From Colwellia sp. (GTDB taxonomy: Bacteria > Pseudomonadota > Gammaproteobacteria > Enterobacterales > Alteromonadaceae), in assembly GCA_003521815.1 (NCBI GenBank), contig DPHE01000064.1:29731-44935 (forward strand): a stretch of DNA of 15,205 nucleotides. Direction: 5' to 3'. A program made the translations under genes and the position numbers. This document shows positions 1-7,674 of this stretch, piece by piece (the first letter of the stretch is position 1; each line of letters opens with the position of its first letter). The notes below the pieces were generated by a model, which did not search any database, was not told where the DNA came from, and was given only the letters and a program-made list of their open reading frames with translations.

Positions 1-91
1 CATGATTCAGCTGGAATTAGAAACGCCTTTAGGCAAGACATTGATTGAAGAGAATGGTTGCTCCCTTGTCGAAATCAATAACGCAGCATAA
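1..91 (+). CDS. C-terminal end of an unidentified protein (cut by window start)
   Basis: A plus-strand frame is open from the left edge to a TAA at 89-91 and reads MIQLELETPLGKTLIEENGC... for 29 residues. The only ATG in view, at position 2, has no visible upstream context, so the true start probably lies outside. I do not recognise the family. It is tail-to-tail with miaB. The minus strand shows no reading frame resembling phoH, the gene that usually follows miaB. The stretch 92-225 between the two stops holds only a small hairpin (stems 202-206 and 210-214, no T-tract) and no clear terminator. It could be a chance open frame. Confidence 0.4.
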   Translation, partial: MIQLELETPLGKTLIEENGCSLVEINNAA

Positions 92-225
92 AGCGTTTCT
101 AAACCAGCCCCTTGGGGAAGACTGAGCAAATCATACTCTGCGTTACATTTCCTTTTAAGAGAATAACCCTTAATAAAATATGTGCCTTAATTATGAATCG
201 CTCAGGCTTCCTGAATCGAATATAT

Positions 226-1677
226 TCAAGAGGAGTGGGTATAAATACCAACACCTAAATCATCAAGATGATTTACTTTAGGGGTTTTATGATGACCATT
301 AGCTAATATATCGGCAGGTGAATGAGCAATACGAAGCCCCATTTCGCTTTCTTGACGAATCAACTCACCGCGAAGTGAGTTGGCGTAGACGTCAGTAATC
401 TTAATATCCACAAATTGGCCAATAACTGAGTGTGGCGCGACAAAGTTAACGGTACGGTTATTTTCTGTTTTGCCGCGAAGTTCCATTGGATTTTTCTTTG
501 ATGGTCCTTCAACTAAAACACGTTGTTCAGTATTCAGCATTTGTCTAGCAATGCGTAAAGCTTGATGTGTTATTTTGTCTTGCAATAATTGTAAGCGTTG
601 TTTTTTTGTGTCATCGCTAATATCGTCGGGTAAATCTGCAGCAGGAGTACCTGGGCGAGCGCTATAAATAAAACTAAAGCTTAAATCGAAGTCTATTGCT
701 TCAATTAACTTCATGGTATCCATAAAGTCTTCATCTGTTTCACCGGGGAAGCCAATAATAAAATCTGATGACATAGAAAGATCAGGGCGAACTTTTTTCA
801 ATTTTCTAATTTGTGATTTATATTCAATTGCAGTGTGACCACGCTTCATTTGCGTTAAAATACGGTCACAGCCACTTTGTACGGGCAGATGTAAGTGGTT
901 TACTAACTCAGGGACATCCTCGTATGCTTCAATAATATCATCGGTAAATTCTACCGGATGTGATGTGGTATAACGAATGCGATCAATGCCATCAATGGTG
1001 GCGACTAAACGAACTAAATCGGCAAAGCGACAAATGCTACCATCATGCATTTCGCCGCGATAGGCATTAACGTTTTGACCGAGTAAATTTACTTCACGAA
1101 CATTTTGCTCAGCAAGTTGGGCAATTTCATATAAAACGTCATCAAGAGGTCGACTGACTTCTTCCCCACGAGTATAAGGGACTACGCAAAAAGTACAGTA
1201 TTTACTACAGCCTTCCATGATTGACACAAAAGCAGTGGGACCGTCAGCTTTAGGCTCAGGTAAACGATCAAACTTTTCAATTTCAGGAAAACTCACATCG
1301 ACAATAGGGTTGCTGCTATGTTGTAATTGATTTAACATTTCAGGTAAGCGATGTAGCGTTTGTGGGCCAAACACCATATCAACAAAAGGGGCTCTTCGGC
1401 GAATAGCATCACCTTCTTGTGAGGCAACACAGCCGCCAACCCCAATAACTAAATCTGGTTTGTGGTCTTTTAATTTTTTCCATCGCCCAAGTTGATGAAA
1501 AACTTTTTCTTGAGCTTTTTCACGAATAGAGCAAGTGTTTAGCAGGATTACATCGGCGTCTTCTGCTTCTTCCGCTAGTATAAAACCATGGGTTGAGTCT
1601 AATAATTCTGCCATTTTCTGCGAGTCATACTCGTTCATTTGACAGCCCCAAGTTTTGATATATAGCTTTTTACTCAT
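226..1677 (-). CDS. miaB: tRNA-2-methylthio-N6-dimethylallyladenosine synthase MiaB
   Basis: Radical-SAM methylthiotransferase that converts i6A37 to ms2i6A37 in tRNAs reading UNN codons; cytoplasmic, with two 4Fe-4S clusters. The 483 aa compare with 474 in E. coli. The N-terminal UPF0004 domain carries the three cluster cysteines C12 (in TWGCQMN), C49 (in NTCSIRE) and C83 (in GGCVAS). The radical-SAM CxxxCxxC motif is C157, C161, C164 in MEGCSKYCTFC, at the E. coli positions. A C-terminal TRAM domain (about 380-445) precedes the conserved DLGVGIY tail. The ATG at 1675-1677 has a weak AAGAG ribosome site. The gene is divergent from ubiF as in E. coli, but the usual downstream phoH-ybeY-corC-lnt group is not seen in the 225 bp available. 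Confidence 0.98.
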   Translation of the reverse strand: MSKKLYIKTWGCQMNEYDSQKMAELLDSTHGFILAEEAEDADVILLNTCSIREKAQEKVFHQLGRWKKLKDHKPDLVIGVGGCVASQEGDAIRRRAPFVDMVFGPQTLHRLPEMLNQLQHSSNPIVDVSFPEIEKFDRLPEPKADGPTAFVSIMEGCSKYCTFCVVPYTRGEEVSRPLDDVLYEIAQLAEQNVREVNLLGQNVNAYRGEMHDGSICRFADLVRLVATIDGIDRIRYTTSHPVEFTDDIIEAYEDVPELVNHLHLPVQSGCDRILTQMKRGHTAIEYKSQIRKLKKVRPDLSMSSDFIIGFPGETDEDFMDTMKLIEAIDFDLSFSFIYSARPGTPAADLPDDISDDTKKQRLQLLQDKITHQALRIARQMLNTEQRVLVEGPSKKNPMELRGKTENNRTVNFVAPHSVIGQFVDIKITDVYANSLRGELIRQESEMGLRIAHSPADILANGHHKTPKVNHLDDLGVGIYTHSS

Positions 1678-1770
1678 TTACTTTACTCTTACGTATTCGC
1701 ATGTATTAACAATCGATATTGTGCAAACCCAACGCTTGTTGAGACATCGATAAAAGGATTTGCATTTTAT

Positions 1771-1843
1771 ATTAAATCAATCCGAATTTCGAGGTTTAAG
1801 GTAATTAAACAAGTTATTTAATCAGAATGTTTTATTAAATCAG
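1771..1843. repeat. Three ATTWAATCA-type repeats in the miaB/ubiF control region
   Basis: The 242-bp divergent intergenic region (1678-1919) contains ATTAAATCA at 1771-1779, ATTTAATCAG at 1816-1825 and ATTAAATCAG at 1834-1843. The last two start 18 bp apart, close to two helical turns. I could not find a convincing -10/-35 pair for either gene here; TATAAA on the minus strand near 1768 and TATTTTATAGG on the plus strand near 1850 are weak candidates. Repeats this AT-rich could arise by chance. Confidence 0.3.
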
Positions 1844-1919
1844 TGAAGTATTTTATAGGCTTAACTTAATCTCTTCGTTACAATCAGTGACTTGGGTACT
1901 CAAGGAAAATTAGAGCAAA

Positions 1920-3182
1920 ATGAAAAATTTTGATTGTGTGGTTGTTGGTGGTGGTATGGTTGGCGCAGCGAGTGCGTTAACGCTGGCACAATTAGGTTTA
2001 CGTGTTGCCTTAGTTGAACAATTTCAGCAAGAGCCCTATTCACCAGAGCAAAACTTAGATCTACGTGTGTCAGCTATTTCACTGGCTTCACAGCAATTAT
2101 TAGAACAAGTCGATGCTTGGTCACAGGTAACTCAATGGCGAGCTTGCCCATACAAACGATTAGGTGTTTGGGAGCAATCATATGCTTATACTGAATTTAA
2201 TGCGGATGATATTGAACAAAAACAGTTGGGACATATTGTTGAAAACCGACTTTTGCAATTAGCGTTATGGAAGAAAGTTAATACTCACACAAATATTGAC
2301 TTATTTTGTCCTTATAATTTGGTTAATTTATCTCAAGAGGAATCACAGGTAAATTTAACGTTAAAAAACATTACTTCATCAACAGAAACAACTATCACGA
2401 CAAAATTAGTAATTGCTGCCGACGGCGCTAATTCTCAAGTTAGAAAAATGGTGGATATTGGTTTAACCGCATGGGATTACCAACAATCTGCGATGTTAAT
2501 AAATGTTAAAACTGAAAATCCTCAGCAATATATAACATGGCAGAAATTTATTTCAACGGGCCCTATTGCCTTCTTACCCTTAACGAGATCACCTTTAGCG
2601 AAAGTTACTTTATCAGAAGAAAACCTATCTAAAGAAAATACTGCCGAGCAGGGCGGTTATGCTTCTTTAGTTTGGTATCATCAACGTGATGAAATAAAAC
2701 GTTTATCGGCTTTGTCTAATCAACAATTACAGCAAGAAATCATGACCGTTTTTCCAAAACGTTTGGGAAAAGTTGAAGTGCTTGCTAAAGGTGCTTTTCC
2801 CTTAACGCGTCGCCATGCAAATAGTTATCAAAGTCAGCGTGTGTTACTACTAGGTGATGCCGCACATACCATTAATCCGATGGCAGGTCAGGGTGTTAAT
2901 TTGGGTTTTAAAGATGTAAAGGCTCTTCAAACTGTTATAGCGAGTGCTATTGGTCATGGTGAATGTTGGCATGATGTTGATGTTTTAGGCCGTTATGAAA
3001 CGATGAGACGTAAAGATAATTTACTGATGATGTCTACTATGGATGCCTTGTATCATAGCTTTAGCCACCCATCGCCTATAGTTAAAACACTTAGGAATGT
3101 TAGCCTATTTGCCATAAACAAGGTTCCCTTTATCAACACAGTAGTAAAAAATAAAGCCTTGGCATATGCTTGTGGAATATGA
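1920..3182 (+). CDS. ubiF: FAD-dependent ubiquinone-biosynthesis hydroxylase UbiF (2-octaprenyl-3-methyl-6-methoxy-1,4-benzoquinol C-hydroxylase)
   Basis: Flavin monooxygenase of the UbiH/UbiF/VisC family, which adds the last ring hydroxyl in ubiquinone synthesis. The N-terminal Rossmann motif is VVGGGMVGAASA (residues 8-19). The DG motif is DGANSQVR at 168-175, and the second FAD motif GDAAHTINPMAGQGVNLG is at 312-329. UbiF rather than UbiH or UbiI is chosen because several stretches follow E. coli UbiF closely (ENRLLQLALW, FLPL..., GAFPLTRRHA) and because ubiF is divergent from miaB in E. coli too. The 420 aa exceed the 391 of E. coli, partly through an insert at about 225-246 rich in Glu, Lys and Ser, between FLPLTRS and the conserved ASLVWY. 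No signal peptide is seen. The gene ends before a two-way terminator. Confidence 0.9.
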   Translation: MKNFDCVVVGGGMVGAASALTLAQLGLRVALVEQFQQEPYSPEQNLDLRVSAISLASQQLLEQVDAWSQVTQWRACPYKRLGVWEQSYAYTEFNADDIEQKQLGHIVENRLLQLALWKKVNTHTNIDLFCPYNLVNLSQEESQVNLTLKNITSSTETTITTKLVIAADGANSQVRKMVDIGLTAWDYQQSAMLINVKTENPQQYITWQKFISTGPIAFLPLTRSPLAKVTLSEENLSKENTAEQGGYASLVWYHQRDEIKRLSALSNQQLQQEIMTVFPKRLGKVEVLAKGAFPLTRRHANSYQSQRVLLLGDAAHTINPMAGQGVNLGFKDVKALQTVIASAIGHGECWHDVDVLGRYETMRRKDNLLMMSTMDALYHSFSHPSPIVKTLRNVSLFAINKVPFINTVVKNKALAYACGI

Positions 3183-3290
3183 AGTATTTTGAAAACACAA
3201 ACAAATCAGACGACCTTAATAAAACAGGCTTTTGTTGAGAATTTACTGTTGAAAGTAACAGTTGGAAGCTAAAAGCTAAATTTTGAACAT

Positions 3291-3316
3291 AAAAAAGAAG
3301 ACCGAAGTCTTCTTTT
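3291..3316. terminator. Two-way intrinsic terminator between ubiF and purB
   Basis: Stem GAAGAC (3297-3302), loop CGAA, stem GTCTTC (3307-3312), extended by A/T pairs to 10 bp. The A-run at 3291-3296 gives a six-U tract for the minus strand (purB), and TTTT at 3313-3316 gives a shorter one for ubiF. It lies between two converging genes, so serving both is plausible. Confidence 0.88.
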
Positions 3317-3389
3317 ATTATCTATGTACTTATCATCTATGCTGTTATGAATGATGTAATTATCATAAATTGATTATTAATATAATTAA

Positions 3390-4760
3390 TTAATCTAATT
3401 CATCGATAAATGCTACAGCACGACCAATATAACTGGCAGGTGTTAATAAACACAGCTCTGCTTTTACTGCTTCAGGTAATTCTAGTGTGTTGATGAAATC
3501 ACGCATTGAATCAGCATTGACGCGTTTACCACGGGTTAATTCTTTTAATTTTTCGTATGGCTTTTCAATGCCGTAACGACGCATTACTGTTTGTACAGGC
3601 TCTGCTAATACTTCCCAGTTTTTATCTAATTCGTTAGCAAGATTATCTTCATTAACTTGTAGTTTGCTAATACCTTTCAACGTTGATTGATAAGCAATGA
3701 TAGCGTGGCCAAAGCCGACACCTAAATTACGTAATACCGTTGAATCAGTTAAATCACGTTGCCAGCGAGAAATAGGTAATTTTTGCGCTAAATGATTAAA
3801 TAATGCGTTAGCAATACCTAAGTTACCTTCTGAGTTTTCAAAGTCAATTGGGTTAACTTTATGTGGCATGGTGGATGATCCAATTTCACCGGCAATTGTT
3901 TTTTGCTTAAAGTGACCCATGGCGATGTAGCCCCAAATATCGCGGTCAAAATCAATTAAAATAGTATTGAAACGTGCAACTGCGTCAAATAACTCAGCAA
4001 TGTAATCATGCGGTTCTATTTGAGTGGTAAAAGGATTAAACGTTAACCCTAAATCATTAACAAATTCTTCAGCAAATTGATGCCATTTTACTTCAGGGTA
4101 GGCACTAAGGTGTGCATTGTAGTTACCTACAGCGCCATTGATTTTACCCAATAACTCTACTTCGCTAATTTGTTGACGTTGACGTTTTAAACGAACATAA
4201 ACATTGGCCATTTCTTTACCTAAGGTGCTAGGTGATGCCGGTTGTCCATGCGTACGGCACATCATAGGAATAGTTTTATATTCAACCGCTAGGCCTTTTA
4301 TGCTTGATAAAATTTCATCAATGGCTGGTAGCAGTATAAATTCACGACATTCTTTTAGCATTAACGCATGAGATAGGTTATTAATGTCTTCAGAAGTACA
4401 AGCAAAATGAATAAATTCAGTTACGGCATGTAATTCAGCGTTATCACTAATTTTTTCTTTTAAAAAGTACTCAACGGCTTTTACATCATGATTGGTTGTC
4501 GCTTCAATGTTTTTAATACGTAAAGCATCTTGCTCATTAAATTCGCTAACAATTTTGTTTAATGCTTCATTTGCTGCATCACTAAAAACAGGAACTTCTT
4601 CAATGGCTTTAGTTGCGCTTAATTTTTGTAACCAACGTACTTCCACAGTGACACGATATTTGGTCAAACCAAATTCACTAAAAATAGGGCGTAAGTCACT
4701 TGTTTTGCTACCATACCTACCATCTACAGGCGATATTGCCGTTAACGCTGAAAGTTCCAT
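3390..4760 (-). CDS. purB: Adenylosuccinate lyase
   Basis: Cleaves SAICAR to AICAR plus fumarate and adenylosuccinate to AMP plus fumarate, so it acts twice in purine synthesis. At 456 aa it is exactly the E. coli length. The fumarase/aspartase superfamily signature GSSTMPHKVN lies at 294-303, with catalytic Ser295 in the mobile loop. The general-acid His171 is in CRTHGQPASPST, and TSEDINN is at 122-128. The ATG at 4758-4760 is preceded by an AGGAA ribosome site. It is the last gene of mnmA-hflD-purB, 70 bp after hflD with no terminator between, and ends at the two-way terminator shared with ubiF. Confidence 0.98.
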   Translation of the reverse strand: MELSALTAISPVDGRYGSKTSDLRPIFSEFGLTKYRVTVEVRWLQKLSATKAIEEVPVFSDAANEALNKIVSEFNEQDALRIKNIEATTNHDVKAVEYFLKEKISDNAELHAVTEFIHFACTSEDINNLSHALMLKECREFILLPAIDEILSSIKGLAVEYKTIPMMCRTHGQPASPSTLGKEMANVYVRLKRQRQQISEVELLGKINGAVGNYNAHLSAYPEVKWHQFAEEFVNDLGLTFNPFTTQIEPHDYIAELFDAVARFNTILIDFDRDIWGYIAMGHFKQKTIAGEIGSSTMPHKVNPIDFENSEGNLGIANALFNHLAQKLPISRWQRDLTDSTVLRNLGVGFGHAIIAYQSTLKGISKLQVNEDNLANELDKNWEVLAEPVQTVMRRYGIEKPYEKLKELTRGKRVNADSMRDFINTLELPEAVKAELCLLTPASYIGRAVAFIDELD

Positions 4761-4830
4761 AATATGTTCCTAAGTTAAGATCTAATTTTTAAAAATGATT
4801 AAAATGTTTATTTTTTACGAGTGCTTATGT

Positions 4831-5466
4831 TTATATCTGTTCGAGTAATTCTTTGGCTTTTTTGACTAATTTATTACGACTAAATAATACGGTTCGACGT
4901 TTACCACCGACTTGTCGCCATAATACGGCAGACCTTATACCTGCTAGCAATAAGGCTCTAATTTTATGCTGGCTAGCCGTTTGCTTTAAAATATTAGGCT
5001 CCCCAGTTACTTGAATACGCGCACCAAGGGGGCTAATAATATCACTGTAAATACTGGCAAAACTAGCAATTAGCGTGTCACTGGTTATTGAATAATGTTC
5101 AAGTTGTCTTTTACTTGCATCAATGCGTTCACCAAGCTGTGTTAGTTGCTGAGGCTTCTTTGTTAGACGACGTTCTAAATTAATTAAGCTAATAATATAA
5201 CGGGTAAATTCAGGATCTTTGACGGTAGATTTTTTACCATTTTCGCATTTCGAATCACCTAGATGATTAATTAATAATTCAAGACCCTGTTTAATATTGG
5301 CTAATTCGCCGCCATAAACGGCTAATGTGTTTTCTGGAGAGGTTGTGATTATGCTATTGAGTATCACTGCAAGCTCATTATCATCAACTTGGCCATTGCG
5401 GGATACTTGCTGTACAAGGTGTGCTACTTGGCATATAGCGGCAAAAGTGATGGTTAGTTCTTTCAT
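4831..5466 (-). CDS. hflD: HflD-family protein (high-frequency lysogenisation protein homologue)
   Basis: 211 aa, against 213 in E. coli HflD, an all-helical protein loosely bound to the inner membrane. In E. coli it sequesters the lambda CII activator; its role for the host is not settled. No catalytic motif, signal peptide or transmembrane segment is visible. The C-terminus is basic (GGKRRTVLFSRNKLVKKAKELL, 187-208), as is usual for the family. The position between mnmA and purB matches other gammaproteobacteria and supports the call as much as the sequence does. Gaps of 61 bp to mnmA and 70 bp to purB suggest one transcript. There is no phage gene nearby, so the phage role should not be assumed here. 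Confidence 0.92.
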   Translation of the reverse strand: MKELTITFAAICQVAHLVQQVSRNGQVDDNELAVILNSIITTSPENTLAVYGGELANIKQGLELLINHLGDSKCENGKKSTVKDPEFTRYIISLINLERRLTKKPQQLTQLGERIDASKRQLEHYSITSDTLIASFASIYSDIISPLGARIQVTGEPNILKQTASQHKIRALLLAGIRSAVLWRQVGGKRRTVLFSRNKLVKKAKELLEQI

Positions 5467-5527
5467 GTATTATCTAAACTGCTTTTATTGAAAATTAATG
5501 GTTATGGTTAATATATTAACGCTTTAC

Positions 5528-6697
5528 TTAGCGAATCAGGGTATTAATAATACCACCACCTAGACAGATATCATCTTGGTAAAATACGACTGATTGGCCT
5601 GGTGTTACTGAGCTTTGTGGCTCAATAAAGTCTATTTGATATTCAAGTGTTGCCTCTGCATGTTGATTTAATTTCTTTTCTAACGGGCTGACGATACAGG
5701 CAACATCGTCTTGGCGATAGCGCGTTTTTACTGTGCACTTGATGGGTGAAGCTAACTCTTGGCGATCGACCCAATGTAATTGATTGGCAATTAATCCTTT
5801 AGAAAATAGACGAGGATGGTTATGCCCTTGACCCACAATAAGTACGTTGCGAAGTAAATCTTTTTCTACGACATACCAAGGTTCTTCACCCGCATTGGCT
5901 AAACCGCCAATACGTAAACCTTTGCGTTGCCCTAGCGTGTGATACATCAAGCCATCATGATGCCCAACTGCGACTCCTTCTGCAGATTCAATAATGCCTG
6001 GCTGAGCGGGTAAATACTGCCCTAAAAAATCTTTAAATTTACGTTCACCAATAAAACAGATACCGGTACTATCTTTTTTATTATGGGTGATTAACCCTGC
6101 TTTTTCAGCAATGGCGCGAACTTGTGGTTTTTCTATCTGACCTACAGGAAATAATGTATGTGAGAGTTGTTGCTCATTTAAGGTGTATAAAAAGTAGCTT
6201 TGGTCTTTGTTATTGTCTAAACCACGCACCATAGTCCAATGGCCATCGACAAAATTTCGTTGCACATAATGGCCTGTTGCGATGTAATCTGCGCCTAAGT
6301 CTTCACAAGCAAATTCTAAAAAGGCTTTAAATTTTATTTCTTTATTGCACATGATATCTGGGTTTGGAGTACGTCCTGCTTTATATTCAGCGAGGAAATA
6401 CTCGAATACATTATCCCAGTATTCAGTGGCAAAGTTGATGGTATGCAGTTTTATGTCTAGTTTACCACAAATGGCTTGCGCATCTTCTAAGTCTTGCGCA
6501 GCAGCACAATACTCGTCGGTATCATCCTCTTCCCAGTTTTTCATGAACAAACCTTCAACTTGATAACCTTGTTCTTTTAATAATAAAGCAGAAACAGAGG
6601 AGTCGACACCACCTGACATGCCCACAATCACTTTTGTATTTTGTGGTGCTTTTTGCTTTGGTAACTTATTGTGTTGGGTTGTAAGCTCTATGGACAT
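5528..6697 (-). CDS. mnmA: tRNA-specific 2-thiouridylase MnmA
   Basis: Makes s2U34 in tRNA-Lys, -Glu and -Gln by adenylating U34 and transferring sulfur relayed from IscS through the Tus proteins. The PP-loop ATP motif GMSGGVDSS is at 26-34. Catalytic Cys117 (in NPDIMCNKEIKF) and persulfide-carrying Cys214 (in STGICFIGERK) correspond to E. coli C102 and C199. The 389 aa exceed the 368 of E. coli, partly because of about 20 polar residues before KVIVGMSGG. No better internal start is visible; the ATG at 6695-6697 follows a weak ACGAG site. It is the first gene of mnmA-hflD-purB and has a perfect -10 about 50 bp upstream. Confidence 0.98.
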   Translation of the reverse strand: MSIELTTQHNKLPKQKAPQNTKVIVGMSGGVDSSVSALLLKEQGYQVEGLFMKNWEEDDTDEYCAAAQDLEDAQAICGKLDIKLHTINFATEYWDNVFEYFLAEYKAGRTPNPDIMCNKEIKFKAFLEFACEDLGADYIATGHYVQRNFVDGHWTMVRGLDNNKDQSYFLYTLNEQQLSHTLFPVGQIEKPQVRAIAEKAGLITHNKKDSTGICFIGERKFKDFLGQYLPAQPGIIESAEGVAVGHHDGLMYHTLGQRKGLRIGGLANAGEEPWYVVEKDLLRNVLIVGQGHNHPRLFSKGLIANQLHWVDRQELASPIKCTVKTRYRQDDVACIVSPLEKKLNQHAEATLEYQIDFIEPQSSVTPGQSVVFYQDDICLGGGIINTLIR

Positions 6698-6717
6698 TAA
6701 AAACTCGTGATATTAAA

Positions 6718-6729
6718 AGTACATGTACT
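6718..6729. promoter_or_regulatory. 12-bp perfect palindrome AGTACATGTACT in the mnmA leader
   Basis: It lies between the predicted mnmA -10 (6747-6752) and the start codon at 6697, so it would fall within the first part of the transcript. It shares the ACATG core with the inverted repeat further upstream. It could be a repressor site or a chance palindrome; no protein can be assigned. Confidence 0.35.
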
Positions 6730-6746
6730 GCATAAAAAGGCGCGCA

Positions 6747-6785
6747 ATTATAACATGACCGTTATCGTGATTAAATAGTCATGTT
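6747..6785 (-). promoter_or_regulatory. Candidate mnmA operon promoter with operator-like inverted repeat
   Basis: Read on the minus strand, TATAAT (6752-6747) is a perfect -10. A recognisable -35 is poor (TTTAAT with a 17-nt spacer). An 8-bp inverted repeat, AACATGAC at 6752-6759 and GTCATGTT at 6778-6785, spans the -35 to -10 interval and shares one base with the -10. A factor bound there would block polymerase. The promoter call rests on the -10 only. Confidence 0.45.
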
Positions 6786-6863
6786 TAAGATCAATTATTA
6801 TATACTCATGAGACCTCAATATTCTCGCTGAATCTTAGATTTTGAGGAGGCTTGCATATAGCT

Positions 6864-7484
6864 TTATTCGATTATTCTATATGCACCATTATCTATGTTA
6901 GTTATCGTCCATTGACCGATGGCATAACGAATTAAACGTAACGTGGGGAAACCTATATTTGCAGTCATACGCCGTACTTGTCGGTTACGTCCTTCGGTAA
7001 TAATTATTTCAAGCCAAGTTGTTGTTATATGGGCTCGTTCTCTAATGGGGGGAATTCGAGGCCATATTTGTGGCTCAATCATACGGGCTACTTTAGCCGG
7101 TAATGTTATACCGTCTTTAAGTTCTACCCCATTGCGTAGTTTAGCTAAATCATTGTCAGTTGGGCTGCCTTCTACCTGAACCCAGTAGGTTTTGGATGTT
7201 TTCTTTTTTGGATGGGCAATTTTGTTTTGTAATTGACCATCATTGGTCAGCAGTAATAAGCCTTCACTGTCTCGATCAAGTCGTCCTGCAGCATAAATAC
7301 CTTTTATTGGAATAAAATCTTTTAGGGTTTGACGTTTTTGTTTTCCAATATGATTTTCATCGGTAAATTGGCACAAAACATCAAAAGGTTTATTGAAAAG
7401 TACTATTTTAGTATGGCTTTTTTCTGATCGTACCTTTGTGAATAGTTTGGCTCTATGTCTTGTATTATCTTTGTTGTTGTTCAT
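6864..7484 (-). CDS. rluE: 23S rRNA pseudouridine(2457) synthase RluE
   Basis: RsuA-family pseudouridine synthase that modifies U2457 of 23S rRNA in E. coli. Catalytic Asp is in GRLDRDSEGLL (about residue 70 from the chosen start). Downstream come KTYWVQVEG, the RluE-typical tryptophan-proline segment WPRIPPIRER and the terminal EGRNRQVRRMT..GFPTLRLIRYA. There is no S4 domain, also typical of RluE. The frame extends ten codons upstream to a TTG at 7514, but I prefer the ATG at 7482-7484 (206 aa), since neither start has a strong ribosome site and the extra residues match nothing. Divergent from icd, as in E. coli. Downstream, inverted repeat CCTCAA/TTGAGG (6814-6819, 6842-6847) lacks a T-tract. 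Confidence 0.95.
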   Translation of the reverse strand: MNNNKDNTRHRAKLFTKVRSEKSHTKIVLFNKPFDVLCQFTDENHIGKQKRQTLKDFIPIKGIYAAGRLDRDSEGLLLLTNDGQLQNKIAHPKKKTSKTYWVQVEGSPTDNDLAKLRNGVELKDGITLPAKVARMIEPQIWPRIPPIRERAHITTTWLEIIITEGRNRQVRRMTANIGFPTLRLIRYAIGQWTITNIDNGAYRIIE

Positions 7485-7555
7485 TTTTATCTTGATTTTA
7501 ATGAAGGAGAGCAATTAGTGCTTATACTCGGCTATATTAATATGTCTTGAATTAC

Positions 7556-7561
7556 TATAAT
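7556..7561 (+). promoter_or_regulatory. Candidate -10 for the monomeric icd gene
   Basis: A perfect TATAAT lies 114 bp before the start codon. No good -35 is found at the expected distance (TATATT at 7533-7538), which suggests an activator-dependent promoter or a chance match in AT-rich DNA. Confidence 0.35.
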
Positions 7562-7607
7562 ATACCGCGCGAAAAATAAATGTTAAATATTAGCGATTAT
7601 TCTGATG

Positions 7608-7660
7608 TAAGCTAATGTTAATTGATCGATTTAAGCTAAATAAATGTAAGCTTAACCAAT
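7608..7660 (+). promoter_or_regulatory. Leader with three TAAGCTWAA repeats and a CCAAT before monomeric icd
   Basis: TAAGCTAA at 7608-7615 and 7632-7639, and TAAGCTTAA at 7647-7655, followed at once by CCAAT at 7656-7660. All lie in the untranslated leader if the -10 at 7556 is used. From memory, work on the cold-induced icdII of Colwellia maris reported cis elements including a CCAAT, which would make this spot relevant; whether it is the same element is inference. Confidence 0.35.
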
Positions 7661-7674
7661 AAATTAGGAAGCTC

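Noticed and set aside
3245..3262. Hairpin ACTGTT/AACAGT as the ubiF terminator
   Set aside because: No T-run follows; the hairpin at 3297-3312 is a better terminator for both genes.
4492..4773. Plus-strand open frame of 93 codons across the 5' part of purB
   Set aside because: Antisense shadow of a fully conserved gene; no ribosome site or family resemblance.
4831..5466. hflD as a sign of phage-related content
   Set aside because: It is a host gene kept in the mnmA-purB operon across gammaproteobacteria; no phage genes are near.
6345..7179. Plus-strand open frames opposite mnmA (6345-6563) and rluE (6943-7179)
   Set aside because: Shadows of conserved minus-strand genes with no independent signals.
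7485..7514. TTG at 7514 as the rluE start
   Set aside because: No ribosome site before it; the ATG at 7484 gives a length and N-terminus that fit RluE, though the choice is not certain.
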